Source: DAIOGN01 sp036745245 (GTDB lineage Bacteria; Zixibacteria; MSB-5A5; JAUVRN01). From it: a stretch of 33,650 nt of DNA. The stretch spans positions 1-33,650 of the forward strand of contig DAIOGN010000020.1 in NCBI GenBank assembly GCA_036745245.1, written 5' to 3'. A program made the translations under genes and the position numbers. The notes beneath the pieces were generated by a model. The model had not been told where the DNA came from. It searched no databases and saw only the letters and a list, made by a program, of their open reading frames with translations. Below are positions 8,364 to 16,944 of the stretch, piece after piece. The stretch's first letter is position 1; each line of letters begins with the position of its first letter.

Positions 8364-8559
8364 CGCGAGGAGGTAAACGCCTGCGTGGTATCTGTTGCAA
8401 TCCCGGCATCGAGCCCCCGAGCGCAATGAGACGCTTGCCTGCCTCCTCTGCGATCAGAGACTTCAGCGCTTCTCTCACCAGGGCCGTCTTTTCCTGGATT
8501 CCCGTGAGCTCACGAGCCCTTGCGATCAGGTCGTCATCTATGTTAATGGTGGTTCTCAT
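8353..8559 (-). CDS. vapB: VapB-type ribbon-helix-helix antitoxin
   Basis: 68 residues from ATG 8559. The N-terminus MRTTINIDDDLIARARELTG with KTALVREALKSLI is the beta-strand and two helices of an Arc-like DNA-binding dimer (family VapB). The basic C-terminal tail (RRRLPPRDED) should wrap the toxin. The start is placed at MRTTINID because that is where the fold begins; 22 upstream in-frame codons are AT-rich promoter sequence. It is the first gene of a two-gene operon with vapC and is expected to repress its own promoter. Confidence 0.87.
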   Translation of the reverse strand: MRTTINIDDDLIARARELTGIQEKTALVREALKSLIAEEAGKRLIALGGSMPGLQQIPRRRLPPRDED

Positions 8560-8566
8560 GCTTCTA

Positions 8567-8587
8567 ATATGTATCGGATATGCATAT
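8567..8587. promoter_or_regulatory. Possible VapB operator
   Basis: Just upstream of vapB, ATATGTAT (8567-8574) and ATATGCAT (8578-8585) form a close direct repeat, and ATATGCATAT (8578-8587) is itself a palindrome. The stretch is strikingly AT-rich against its surroundings. A TATAAT word on the minus strand at 8645-8640 could be the -10 box. Ribbon-helix-helix antitoxins bind such short paired sites, so an operator is a reasonable inference. Confidence 0.35.
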
Positions 8588-8652
8588 ACGTCCATCACTT
8601 TTGTATGTATGACATTCTGGAGCACCGGCCTAATACATTATTATACAACGGA

Positions 8653-10677
8653 TTAGCTGTTCCGCCCCGGCCAGGCCACCAGCATCTCCGCCACCAGAAA
8701 TACGAGGGCCAGAACTGCCGCCGGAAACCACAGGTCCAGCCCCACCCGAGCCTCCGTAATCAGCTTGTCGATGGGGCCGGTTGGATCCAGCACAGTCACT
8801 TCTGCGGAACCCACAACATCATCCCACTCCGCAAACGGCGTTAGGTCCAATTCCGCCGGGTCGAGGTTGGCGGCGAAGTACGCCACCACCGAATCGCCCC
8901 GCAGCAATTGATGAATCCCAACCTCGGCCAGTGTGGGCAGTGTGATGGGCCCGCCGGGCAGACTCGCCGTGTCTCCGGAAGGAACCACCCAGTTCCACTC
9001 ACCTTCCGCCACCGGCAGTCCCTCGGGTCGTGCACCCACCGCCAGCCAGGGTTCGGTGCGGAGTGCGCCGCGCCGCGCGGCGTAGGTGGCCACCGACTGT
9101 ACGATAGGTACAAACACAGGATGAAACACGAGGTCGCTTTCCGTAGGTGAGGCGAATCCCGTAAAGAGCACCACGTGTCCCAATCCGAGGGACGCTTCGA
9201 TCATCGCGGGCGAGCGGTCGGAAAACCGCTGCCTCACGGCACCGGAGGCAATCGGCGTGAGGAGCGCCGTGCCGCGGAATCGGATTTCAGGAAAGGTCAC
9301 ACCGGGATCGAGGAAGTGAAACAGGGGATGTGACGGCGGCTTCTCAAGTGTCACGAAGCTCCGGGCCGGCAGACTGTCGGTGCGCCCCACCCAGCGCGCA
9401 TTCCAGAGGGGCTCCAGCAGGTTCCGGGTGTAATTGTCGCGGTCGGAGTTTGCACCGGGGAAGATCACCAGCCCGCCGCCGCCACGAACGAATTCCAGCA
9501 CCCTGTCCCAGGCGGAGGGCGAAAGCGATTCCACGCCGGCCAGCACAACCAGCCCCACGGCCGGATCCAGCTCGGTGCCCAGGCTCACGGCGCTTGAGAC
9601 GTCCGGCTGAAACGGCGTGCGGGCCGTGGGTCCCGGGCGCAAGGCCGCTGCCACTGGAGCCACCAGTCCGGCTTCGTCTCCCACCACCATCACGGGCAGG
9701 CCCGCCGCGGTTTCGAAGGCGAAGTGCAGCACATTGTCCCTGGGCCACGCGTCGGAACTGATTTCCACTCTCGCGTGGTGCCAGCCCGGTTCCACCCCCG
9801 GCAACGTCAGAGAGACGCTGGCAGAATCATCACGACGGATCGACACGGAGCTCTGCGCCACGCGACCGCCGTCCACGAACAAGCTCACGGGAAGGTCATG
9901 AATGTCGCTTCCGGAATTCGACACGCGCACCACCAGGTCGGCGGGAGAATGCGCCACCCAGAGCACGCCGCCGAAATCCACGCCACGCACGCTACGATTG
10001 GGCTGAAGGTCCTCGCCCACCTCGGCCACGTAGATCTTCACGTCGTCGGACGGCCTGAGAGCCGTGCTCTGCCAGGCCGACGCCTGGCCGTCGGTGACGA
10101 GATAGATTTCGCGCGCGCCCGTGCTCACGGTGTCGAGCGCACGCCGCGCCCAAAGGAGGGCCTGGCCCAGGTTGGAGCGGCTGTCGTAGGCTCCCACGGA
10201 GTCCACCAGCGCCAGCCAGTCGGCCCGGCCATACTCGAAGTTCGGAGGCGCTCCGCCGCCCGTGTCGGGCAACAACGCCACCCGGTCGCCCGGACCGAAC
10301 GACTCCACGATGCTGTGACCCAGCTCGCGCGCCCGATCGATGCGACGCCCGGTGTTGCCCATGGCCGACATGGATGCCGATTCGTCGATCACGAGCACGG
10401 CCGCCGTCTGCGTGTTGGACAAGCGCGAGTCGGCGTTGCGTAACAGAGGTCGAGCGAACGCGAACACCAGGGTGAGCAGGGCCAGCGTGCGCAGGATCAG
10501 AAGCAGGAGCTGCCGCACCTTCAGCCGGCGCATCTGGCTTTTCTCCAGACGCGTCAGGAGCATCAGGCTGGAGAAAGGGACCTTCTGCAGCCTTTGCCGC
10601 GAGAGCAGGTGAAGGATCACAGGCAGGGCGGCGGCGGCCCCGAAGGCCCACAGCCACCCCTGCAGGAATTGCAACAT
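8653..10677 (-). CDS. BatA-like membrane protein with VWA domain
   Basis: 674 residues. The N-terminus (WLWAFGAAAALPVILHLLSR, then LRTLALLTLVFAFARPLL, residues 8-77) is the two-helix BatA/aerotolerance N-terminal domain. A von Willebrand A domain follows, with the metal-site motif D98-E-S100-A-S102 in VLVIDESASMSAMG. Residues about 330-560 include a region that resembles the class I glutamine-amidotransferase fold found in this family (FVRGGGGLVIFPG), without a visible catalytic triad. One membrane helix closes the protein (LWFPAAVLALVFLVAEMLV). It is the last gene of the moxR operon, ten bases after the TPR gene. Such proteins are thought to act with the MoxR ATPase in assembling or maintaining envelope complexes; the exact role is unknown. 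Confidence 0.85.
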   Translation of the reverse strand: MLQFLQGWLWAFGAAAALPVILHLLSRQRLQKVPFSSLMLLTRLEKSQMRRLKVRQLLLLILRTLALLTLVFAFARPLLRNADSRLSNTQTAAVLVIDESASMSAMGNTGRRIDRARELGHSIVESFGPGDRVALLPDTGGGAPPNFEYGRADWLALVDSVGAYDSRSNLGQALLWARRALDTVSTGAREIYLVTDGQASAWQSTALRPSDDVKIYVAEVGEDLQPNRSVRGVDFGGVLWVAHSPADLVVRVSNSGSDIHDLPVSLFVDGGRVAQSSVSIRRDDSASVSLTLPGVEPGWHHARVEISSDAWPRDNVLHFAFETAAGLPVMVVGDEAGLVAPVAAALRPGPTARTPFQPDVSSAVSLGTELDPAVGLVVLAGVESLSPSAWDRVLEFVRGGGGLVIFPGANSDRDNYTRNLLEPLWNARWVGRTDSLPARSFVTLEKPPSHPLFHFLDPGVTFPEIRFRGTALLTPIASGAVRQRFSDRSPAMIEASLGLGHVVLFTGFASPTESDLVFHPVFVPIVQSVATYAARRGALRTEPWLAVGARPEGLPVAEGEWNWVVPSGDTASLPGGPITLPTLAEVGIHQLLRGDSVVAYFAANLDPAELDLTPFAEWDDVVGSAEVTVLDPTGPIDKLITEARVGLDLWFPAAVLALVFLVAEMLVAWPGRNS

Positions 10678-10686
10678 GGGTTGGGC

Positions 10687-12777
10687 TTACGAGGAGCGTT
10701 TCACGCTGTAGGGAGTCTCCAGATAGCGCAACGCCAGCTTGCGGGCCGGGTAACTCGTGACATGATCGATCACCTTCCGGTATACGGGCACGGCAAAGTC
10801 GCGCATCCCCAGAAGGTCGTAGGCGTTGCCCATGGCCACCTGCACGCGGCCCACATAGTAGGGCCGGTATTCGAGGAACTCCGCGACGTCGAGATACACC
10901 ATAGCCGTGTCGGCCTGACCCAAGCCCACGTAGGCCTCGCCAATGCGCAGATACAAATCACCGCCGCCCGGGCGCCCCTCGAGCAGGCCGAGCGAGGTAT
11001 TCAGTGCCGTGCGATACAGGGAATCGGCCTCGTCGTGACGCCCCTGTGAGCGCCGCACGCCGCCTCGATGCAGTGCGATTTCAATCTGATCCAGCGTGGT
11101 GCCCTTGACGCCCGCCTCGGGTATGGAGAACAGGCTGTCGGCTTTGGCGCTGTTGCCCTCCGTGAGCTCGAGCCAGCCGTAGATCAGGCAGACCGCGCTG
11201 CGCATGACCTTCTCCATTCTTGGCGACTTGAGGTGCTCGGAGAGTCCCGTTCGTGCCGCGTCCAGTTGCCCGTCGAAGAAGAGAGCGCTGTTGCGCATCT
11301 GGATCATGCGATCGGCCTGGCGGTAGCGGTCGGACATCCCGTCGATGTCGGCAACGCACTGCTTGTACTGACCCTCGAGGAAATGCAGGAGCGAGAGCTG
11401 ATCGCGTGCGTCGTCGCGTTCGAGCGTGTCCACCTCGATCAGCACGTTCAGGAGTTCGATCGACTCCTCATTGCGACCCAAGGCTTTGGACCGCGTCACG
11501 AAATACTGGGCGATGTTGGGGAGGACTCGAAGAGTATCCACGAATTGGACCCAGTCGTCCTCGAGGCTCCTGAAGCTCCGACTGTACACCTGCTGGAACA
11601 CGGAGTCGGCGTTGAAGTCGTTGGCCATGGCGTACAACTGAAAGAACTTCGTGAGCCCCTGCGTGGCGATGAGGTAGCTCACGAAAGAGCCCGAGGCGAT
11701 GTACAGGCCGCTGTCGGGATACGACTTGTATTTCGAGGTCATCCACCACTCCGAGGGCCGCGGCAGATCGCCCGACCACTTCAGTTTCTTGGCGTAGTAG
11801 TGGTCGTATTCGAAGCCGCGCGCGGCGCCCTCCACCAGGCAGAGCGGTGCGTACCCGAGATAGCGGTACAGGTGATTCAGGTTGGTGGCCACCCCGGACA
11901 GGTCCTTGACGTCGCGATTGTAGACGGCGTACGCCCGGAACGTGGTGGGGAGCACGGCCCAGTTGCGGTGGGGGATCCAGCTGACCTCAGGCACCCTGCA
12001 GGGGGAGAGAAAGAAATGCACCCGCTGTGCACGGTTCAGGTGAAACACGTTATCGAACGCCTGATACTCTTCCTCGAGAAAGTTGCGGCACAGGTTCCAC
12101 GCGAAGTCGCCCAGCGTGTTCGAAACGTAGTACAGCTCGAAGTGTGCGGACGGATCCACCCACCACAACTCATTGTCGAGGGCCACCAGGGTGTCGTTAA
12201 CCATGCTGGGTGCGCCGTGAAAGGGGATGTCCGAAACGAACTCGTCCACGGTGCGCGCCCCTTCGGGCACGGCGAAGTCGCACTCCAGCTCGCCCTCCGT
12301 GTTGTGAATGGATACCAGTACGCGCGCCCGGAAGAGCACCTCGTACCGAATCCCACTCACATTGATCTGCTGACGCCGATCCACCACGAACTGCCGGCTC
12401 ACCACGGTGGCCGTCGGGGGGAGAGTGGTGAGCGTGAAATCCACCAAATACTGGCGTTCGCCGGCCGTGGCGACCACCAGGTTCACGCCGGCGTCGCCGA
12501 GGAAGGCGTACCCCGACATGCCGGCCCGCAGCCTCAGGTCGGCCACATCCACCGTGGTCCAGCGGTCCCGGGTAGAGTCCCGCTGCACCTGGTACTCGAG
12601 CTTGATCTGGTAGAGTTCCTCGGCGAAGGCCGGACCGGCTCCCAGCAACAGAAGGGTGGCGAGAAGTGCCGCCGCGCCGGGCCCACTTGCAGCGGACCGT
12701 GCCCTGCGCGTGGCGGTGGAGCGAACCCTAGTAAAGCCGGCTGCGTTTTCCGAGATAGGCGTACAGCGCATGTCCAA
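10687..12777 (-). CDS. Exported TPR protein with degenerate gluzincin-like region
   Basis: 696 residues. A hydrophobic segment ending AGPAFA-EEL (residue 52) looks like a signal peptide behind a long basic N-terminus. Residues 220-420 resemble the peptidase-MA/gluzincin fold: LNHLYRYLGYAPLCLVEGAARGF (about 300-322) corresponds to the HExxH-to-W-x-x-E-G-x-A part of those enzymes, and GSFVSYLIATQGLTKFF to the following helix. HExxH is absent, so it is probably not an active protease. Residues about 430-680 are tetratricopeptide-like helices. The chosen start is TTG 12777, six bases behind a GGAGG; ATG 12771 is the alternative. It overlaps the end of the DUF58 gene by 50 bases. It probably offers a protein-binding scaffold for the Bat-type complex. 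Confidence 0.8.
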   Translation of the reverse strand: MDMRCTPISENAAGFTRVRSTATRRARSAASGPGAAALLATLLLLGAGPAFAEELYQIKLEYQVQRDSTRDRWTTVDVADLRLRAGMSGYAFLGDAGVNLVVATAGERQYLVDFTLTTLPPTATVVSRQFVVDRRQQINVSGIRYEVLFRARVLVSIHNTEGELECDFAVPEGARTVDEFVSDIPFHGAPSMVNDTLVALDNELWWVDPSAHFELYYVSNTLGDFAWNLCRNFLEEEYQAFDNVFHLNRAQRVHFFLSPCRVPEVSWIPHRNWAVLPTTFRAYAVYNRDVKDLSGVATNLNHLYRYLGYAPLCLVEGAARGFEYDHYYAKKLKWSGDLPRPSEWWMTSKYKSYPDSGLYIASGSFVSYLIATQGLTKFFQLYAMANDFNADSVFQQVYSRSFRSLEDDWVQFVDTLRVLPNIAQYFVTRSKALGRNEESIELLNVLIEVDTLERDDARDQLSLLHFLEGQYKQCVADIDGMSDRYRQADRMIQMRNSALFFDGQLDAARTGLSEHLKSPRMEKVMRSAVCLIYGWLELTEGNSAKADSLFSIPEAGVKGTTLDQIEIALHRGGVRRSQGRHDEADSLYRTALNTSLGLLEGRPGGGDLYLRIGEAYVGLGQADTAMVYLDVAEFLEYRPYYVGRVQVAMGNAYDLLGMRDFAVPVYRKVIDHVTSYPARKLALRYLETPYSVKRSS

Positions 12778-13651
12778 ACGGAACCTCCGTATTCAACAAA
12801 TGATAATCAACGAGCGACTCGAGGCAATTGCGGCGGTAGGTGTCTGTGAGTTTCTGCATCTGGTCGATGTAGGAGCGGCGGATCTGCGCCGGCAGGGTGG
12901 GCAGAATCTCCCCGGTCTCCATGTCCTCGAAGCGGGCGGCGCGGGGAAAGTCGAAGTTGAGCTCGCGCGGGTCCAGCACCTGAAACACCACGACTTCGTG
13001 CCTCCGGTGCCGGAAGTGCTTCAGCCCGCGGATGACCACGGACGGGTCGGTGAGCAGATCGGAAATGATCACCACCAGGCCGCGGCGCTTCAGCCGGTCG
13101 GCCATGGTGCCGAACACTTCGCGCGTGCTCGTGGCGCTGGCCGGCTCCAGGGCCGACAGCTCGCGGAGCACATGATGCAGATGCACCCGCGACGAGCGCG
13201 ATGGCAGATCGGCCACCAGCCGGTCGGAGAAAGCCGTCAGGCCCACCGCGTCGCGCTGCCTTTGCATGAGGTACGCCAGGGCGGCGGCCAGCGTGCGCGC
13301 ATACTCGAATTTCTGCGTGCCGGCTGAGCCGAACGCCATGGACCCCGAGCAATCCAGCAGAATGTGGCACCGGAGATTGGTTTCTTCTTCGAATTCCTTG
13401 AGGTAATAGCGGTCGGTCTTGCCGAAGACCTTCCAGTCGAGGTGCGTCACCGGGTCGCCGGGCATGTACTGCCGGTGCTCGGCGAACTCCACCGAGAAGC
13501 CGTGGTACGGGCTCTTGTGCAGGCCGGAGATGAAGCCCTCCACCACAAGGCGCGCGCGCAGCTCGAGACCCTTGAGGCGCGCGGCCACATTGGGATCGAG
13601 AAGCTGTTTCACCTGAAACCGGGAACGCGTGTCCCCCCCACCCGCCAGCAT
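12728..13651 (-). CDS. DUF58 / VWA-like protein of the MoxR operon
   Basis: 307 residues from ATG 13651, six bases after the moxR stop. DUF58 hallmarks are present: the segment RQYMPGDPVTHLDWKVFGKTDRYYLKEFEEE (about 65-95; the R-x-Y-x-x-G-D-x-x-x-x-I/L-D-W-K motif), then a VWA-type metal site LLDCSGSMAFG and a Rossmann-like C-terminal half. No membrane segment is seen, as in shorter members. It almost always follows moxR, with which it is thought to act as an adaptor or substrate. A longer in-frame upstream reading runs through moxR in the wrong frame and is rejected. Confidence 0.9.
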   Translation of the reverse strand: MLAGGGDTRSRFQVKQLLDPNVAARLKGLELRARLVVEGFISGLHKSPYHGFSVEFAEHRQYMPGDPVTHLDWKVFGKTDRYYLKEFEEETNLRCHILLDCSGSMAFGSAGTQKFEYARTLAAALAYLMQRQRDAVGLTAFSDRLVADLPSRSSRVHLHHVLRELSALEPASATSTREVFGTMADRLKRRGLVVIISDLLTDPSVVIRGLKHFRHRRHEVVVFQVLDPRELNFDFPRAARFEDMETGEILPTLPAQIRRSYIDQMQKLTDTYRRNCLESLVDYHLLNTEVPFGHALYAYLGKRSRLY

Positions 13652-13656
13652 TCCTG

Positions 13657-14630
13657 TTACGCCCGTTCTTTCTCCAGCAGCTGGCCGATGATCTTCACGG
13701 AGTCGACGCCGTCCGCTTCGGCGGTGAAGGACGTCACCAGGCGGTGGCGCAGCACGGGAATGGCGGCAAAGCGCACGTCGTCGGGGTCGGGCGCGCTGCG
13801 TCCGTCGAGGATGGCGCGGGTCTTGGCGGCGAGGATGAGGTATTGCGACGCGCGCGGTCCGGCACCCCACGACACCCAGTCGCGGATGTACTCAGCCGAC
13901 CCGTTCTCGTGCGGGCGCGTTTGCCTCACCAGGCGCACCGCATAACTGATGAGGTGATCCGACACCGGCACCGAGCGCACGAGCTTTTGAAGTTCGGCCA
14001 CTTCGGCGGCGCTCACCACTTTGTTCACGGAGCTGGTCGCCTGGGACGTGGTGGTCTTGACGATCTGTTCCTCTTCCGACTTCGAGGGATAACTCACCTG
14101 GATATTGAACATGAACCGGTCGAGCTGAGCCTCGGGAAGCGGGTAGGTGCCTTCGTGCTCGATGGGGTTCTGCGTGGCGAGCACGAAGAACGGTTCCGGA
14201 AGGTGAAATGTGTGGCCGGCGACTGTGACCTCGTGCTCCTGCATCGCCTGGAGCAGCGCCGCCTGTGTCTTGGGGGGGTGCGGTTGATCTCGTCGGCCAG
14301 CACCACGTTCGCGAACACGGGCCCCTTCACGAACTTGAAAGCGCGCTTCCCGGTGGCGCGATCCTCCTCCAGAACTTCTGTGCCAGTGATGTCGGTAGGC
14401 ATGAGGTCGGGTGTGAACTGGATCCTCTGAAACTGGAGATCCAGTACTCCGGCCAGAGTGGAAACGAGCAGAGTCTTCGCCAGACCAGGTACGCCTTCAA
14501 GCAAACAGTGCCCGCCGGAGAGCAGGGCGATGAGGAGTTCATCTATTACATGCTGTTGTCCGACAATGACTTTGGAAACCTCAGAGCGAATCTGATCCCG
14601 CTTCTCCCGCACCGCCTCTAAGCTCTGCAC
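13657..14630 (-). CDS. MoxR-family AAA+ ATPase, interrupted by a one-base frameshift
   Basis: The sequence reads as MoxR in two frames. The first half (GTG 14630 down to about 14272) has Walker A GVPGLAKT (residues 46-53) and Walker B VVLADEINR (109-117). The second half continues in another frame with KTQAALLQAMQEHEV, sensor 1 VLATQNPIEHEGTYPLPEAQLDRF and the C-terminal lid. The frame changes at a C7 run (coding strand), where eight Cs would restore R-T-P-P-K-T-Q-A, the standard family sequence. With the missing base the protein would be about 324 residues, normal length. GTG 14630 is preferred because AAGGAG lies five bases upstream; GTG 14654 lacks a site. It heads the operon DUF58, TPR protein, BatA-like protein. 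Either an assembly error or a real inactivation. Confidence 0.88.
14272..14278 (-). other. Homopolymer frameshift site in moxR
   Basis: A run of seven G on the plus strand (C7 in the coding strand) is one base short of the family-consistent reading. Upstream of it the MoxR frame ends in NRTPP; beyond it the MoxR sequence continues one frame away. Confidence 0.85.
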
Positions 14631-14727
14631 TGCCTCTCCTTCAATACGAACCACCTGCGCCAGGCTGGCCAGGGTCGTTTCTGTAATTGGATGATTGTAA
14701 TACCCTTATGATGCCCATCGAAGCGAA

Positions 14728-14883
14728 TAATTCACACCAGTGGCAGGCGACGGACGCCTCCCTGGCGAACCCGGGAGGCTCCGGTTGTGGAAATCAAGCC
14801 TGTATACGGCCTTAGATCTAAGCCTAAGAGTCTGTGGATAAGCAGCTTATAGCTGTATCCACAGACTCTCTGGCTTATTCACA
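14728..14883. other. DnaA-box cluster, candidate replication origin (oriC)
   Basis: The 232-base gap between moxR and the bactofilin gene holds five DnaA-box-like sites: TAATTCACA (14728-14736, plus, 8 of 9), ATTTCCACA (14794-14786, minus, 7 of 9), TTATCCACA (14841-14833, minus, perfect), GTATCCACA (14855-14863, plus, 8 of 9) and TTATTCACA (14875-14883, plus, perfect to TTATNCACA). The left part, about 14680-14735, is AT-rich in a G+C-rich setting, as an unwinding region would be. The location beside parAB and near mnmG-mnmE-rnpA-rpmH fits an origin. Against it, genes on both sides run the same way. It could instead be a DnaA-controlled promoter for the moxR operon. Confidence 0.45.
14827..14869. 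repeat. 14-bp inverted repeat built from two DnaA boxes
   Basis: Arms AGAGTCTGTGGATA (14827-14840) and its exact complement (14856-14869) enclose 15 bases. Each arm contains a DnaA box. It could also act as a hairpin after the bactofilin gene, but no T-tract follows on the minus strand. Confidence 0.7.
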
Positions 14884-14886
14884 AAA

Positions 14887-15327
14887 TCAGACCTTGGCCT
14901 TCTGCGGCGACAGCAACGTGTCCTCTTTCGCGAACGGGTTGCTGTGTTGCTGCTGCGGCTTGGGGCTCGTGTGAGCGCCGCTACCCGACTGCCCCTGTTT
15001 CTTCATCTGGCAGTTGCCGTGAAAGATGGCGCCCTGCTCCACCACCAGGCTGTAGGTGATGATGTCACCCTCCACCTGCGACTTGGCCTGGAGTTCCACC
15101 TTGTCGGGGGCCTTGATGTTGCCTCTCACCACGCCGCCCACGATGCACTCCTTGGCCTCCACGTCGGCTTCGAGCGTGCCGGAGGGACCAACGAAGATGA
15201 TGTCGGCGTTGTGGATTTTGCCCTTCAGCGTGCCATCGACCCGCAGGCCGCCCGTGATTTCGAGCAATCCGTCGAACGAGGCGCCCTTGCCGATGATGGT
15301 GTTGACAGCAATGTCTTCCTTGCCCAT
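14887..15327 (-). CDS. Bactofilin, polymer-forming cytoskeletal protein
   Basis: 146 residues. The core (about 12-108) is the bactofilin beta-helix, with regularly spaced Gly and hydrophobic residues (GLRVDGTLKGKIHNADIIFVG, ADVEAKECIVGGVVRGNIKA, GDIITYSLVVEQGAIFHGNC). Short disordered ends flank it, the last rich in Gln, Ser and Pro with a terminal KAKV. Bactofilins form filaments without nucleotides and position cell-wall enzymes or, in some species, ParAB-parS complexes. It starts four bases after parB, so it is probably co-transcribed with parAB, which supports a segregation or polar-anchor role here. Confidence 0.92.
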   Translation of the reverse strand: MGKEDIAVNTIIGKGASFDGLLEITGGLRVDGTLKGKIHNADIIFVGPSGTLEADVEAKECIVGGVVRGNIKAPDKVELQAKSQVEGDIITYSLVVEQGAIFHGNCQMKKQGQSGSGAHTSPKPQQQHSNPFAKEDTLLSPQKAKV

Positions 15328-15331
15328 GCGC

Positions 15332-16180
15332 TCAGTCCAATCTGACCTCGAAGAGGTCTATTAAACGTGTTAAGTCAGCTTCGGAGTAATAGTCGAAAAT
15401 CACTTTGCCTTTGCCGAGCCTGTGCGAAATGGTCACCTGCGTTCCGAACTTTCTCTTGAGCGCTTCCTCCACGGCCGTGTACCGGTGATTGCGGGCGGCC
15501 TTCATGGGTCGCCCTTTCTTCGCCGGCCGCTCCTCGGAAAGCTCCCTTTCTAATTGTCGGACGGACCAGTTCTCCTTAATAGCGAGATTTGCGGTGCGCT
15601 CGATGGCGGCCGTGTCGGAGAGCGAAAGCAGCGCCCGCCCATGGCCCGCGGTGAGCCGCCCGGAGGCGATGGCTGCCCGCACGCTGGTGGGCAACTGAAG
15701 GATGCGGATGGCGTTGGCCACCGTGCTGCGGTCTTTCCCGACGGCCTGGGCCACCTCTTCCTGCGACAGCCCGTAGGTGGTTTGCAACTCGTGCAGGCCT
15801 GCGGCTTCTTCGAGCGGGTTGAGATCCTCGCGCTGGAGATTCTCCACCAGTGCAAGTTCAGCGCGCTTCTGATTGTCGATGTCGGGAAGAACACGAGCCG
15901 GGATGGTGGTGAGACCGGCCATGACGGCGGCGCGCAAACGCCGTTCGCCCGCCACGAGTTCGAAATCGGCGCCGCGGCGGTGCACTACGATCGGCTGAAG
16001 CACACCGTCGCGCCGGATGGATTCCGACAACTGCACAAGAGTGGCCGGGTCGATCTGTGCGCGCGGCTGATCGGGATTGGGCGAGATCTTGTCGACCGGA
16101 ATGTCAGCGAACGCCGCCGGCTGCGTGGGTGCGGCGGCAGCACCGTCGGGAATGAGGGCGCCGATGCCGCGTCCGAGCAC
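15332..16180 (-). CDS. parB: ParB chromosome-partitioning CTPase (5' end cut by a gap)
   Basis: 282 residues are visible from a GTG at 16180, beginning LGRGIGALIP, which in ParB is usually preceded by a few basic residues; these probably lie in the N gap. The N-terminal domain has the CTP-binding motif GERRLRAAVMAG and ALVENLQREDLNPLEEA. The central helix-turn-helix (LSQEEVAQAVGKDRSTVANAIRIL) reads parS. The C-terminal dimerisation segment (KGKVIFDYYSEADLTRLIDLF) is complete. ParB loads at parS and spreads as a clamp; two perfect parS sites lie 1.5-2 kb upstream at 17706 and 18126. It is the middle gene of parA-parB-bactofilin. Confidence 0.94.
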   Translation of the reverse strand: MLGRGIGALIPDGAAAAPTQPAAFADIPVDKISPNPDQPRAQIDPATLVQLSESIRRDGVLQPIVVHRRGADFELVAGERRLRAAVMAGLTTIPARVLPDIDNQKRAELALVENLQREDLNPLEEAAGLHELQTTYGLSQEEVAQAVGKDRSTVANAIRILQLPTSVRAAIASGRLTAGHGRALLSLSDTAAIERTANLAIKENWSVRQLERELSEERPAKKGRPMKAARNHRYTAVEEALKRKFGTQVTISHRLGKGKVIFDYYSEADLTRLIDLFEVRLD

Positions 16181-16184
16181 GATT

Positions 16185-16194
16185 NNNNNNNNNN
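16185..16194. other. Assembly gap (10 N)
   Basis: Ten undetermined bases separate the last parA codons from the first parB codons. The gap hides the parA stop and the parB start. Ten N is a common placeholder, so the true length is unknown. Confidence 0.98.
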
Positions 16195-16944
16195 CAGCAC
16201 TTCCTTTGCAAGGTTGATGTAACTCTCCGCACCGGCAGAGAGAATGTCGTAAAGAATGATCGGCTTGCCGAAGCTCGGCGCTTCGGACAGCCGCACGTTT
16301 CTGCTGATGACAGTTTCGTAGACTTTGTCATCGAAATACTTTCGCGCTTCGTCGGCCACCTGCTTGGAGAGATTCAGCCGACCGTCGAACATGGTGAGCA
16401 GCACGCCTTCGATCTGGAGATTCGGGTTGAGATGTTTCTGCACGAGGCGAATGGTGTTGAGCAGCTGTCCCAATCCTTCGAGTGCGTAGTACTCGCACTG
16501 AATCGGAATGATGATCGAGTCGGCGGCGGTCAGCGTGTTGACGGTGAGAAGTCCCAATGACGGCGGGCAGTCGATGATGATGAAGTCGTACTCGTCACGA
16601 ACCTTGTCGAGCGCAGACTTGAGTTTGTATTCTCTTGCAAGTATCTGCACCAGTTCAACTTCAGCGCCAACCAGGCGCAAACTCGAGGGCGCGACATCGA
16701 GAAATGGGATGTCGGTTTTGCGAATGATGTCGCGGATCGGGACATCGTCGACGAGTACTTCGTAGATCGAAGGCTGATCGCCAAGCTTGCCGAGACCGAT
16801 CCCGGAAGTGGTGTTGGCCTGTGGATCGATGTCGACGAGAAGAGTATTCTTCTCCGCCACCGCCAGGCACGATGAGAGATTTACAGAAGTAGTGGTCTTG
16901 CCAACACCACCCTTCTGGTTGGCGACCGCAATTATTTTGCCCAC
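16195..16944 (-). CDS. parA: ParA/Soj chromosome-partitioning ATPase (3' end cut by a gap)
   Basis: 250 codons from GTG 16944 (GKIIAVANQKGGVGKTTT) to the N gap. The deviant Walker A KGGVGKTT is near residue 15, the switch I region has DIDPQANTTSGIG and Walker B is FIIIDCPPSLGLL. The last visible residues, SYINLAKEVL, are the usual C-terminus of Soj-type ParA, so only a few residues are missing. In-frame codons upstream of the GTG lack family similarity. ATP-bound ParA coats the nucleoid and moves ParB-parS complexes. A good -10 box lies about 75 bases upstream. Confidence 0.94.

Noticed and set aside
11068..12849. 593-codon plus-strand frame opposite the TPR gene
   Set aside because: Antisense shadow; its composition is typical of reverse-complement codon bias and has no domain.
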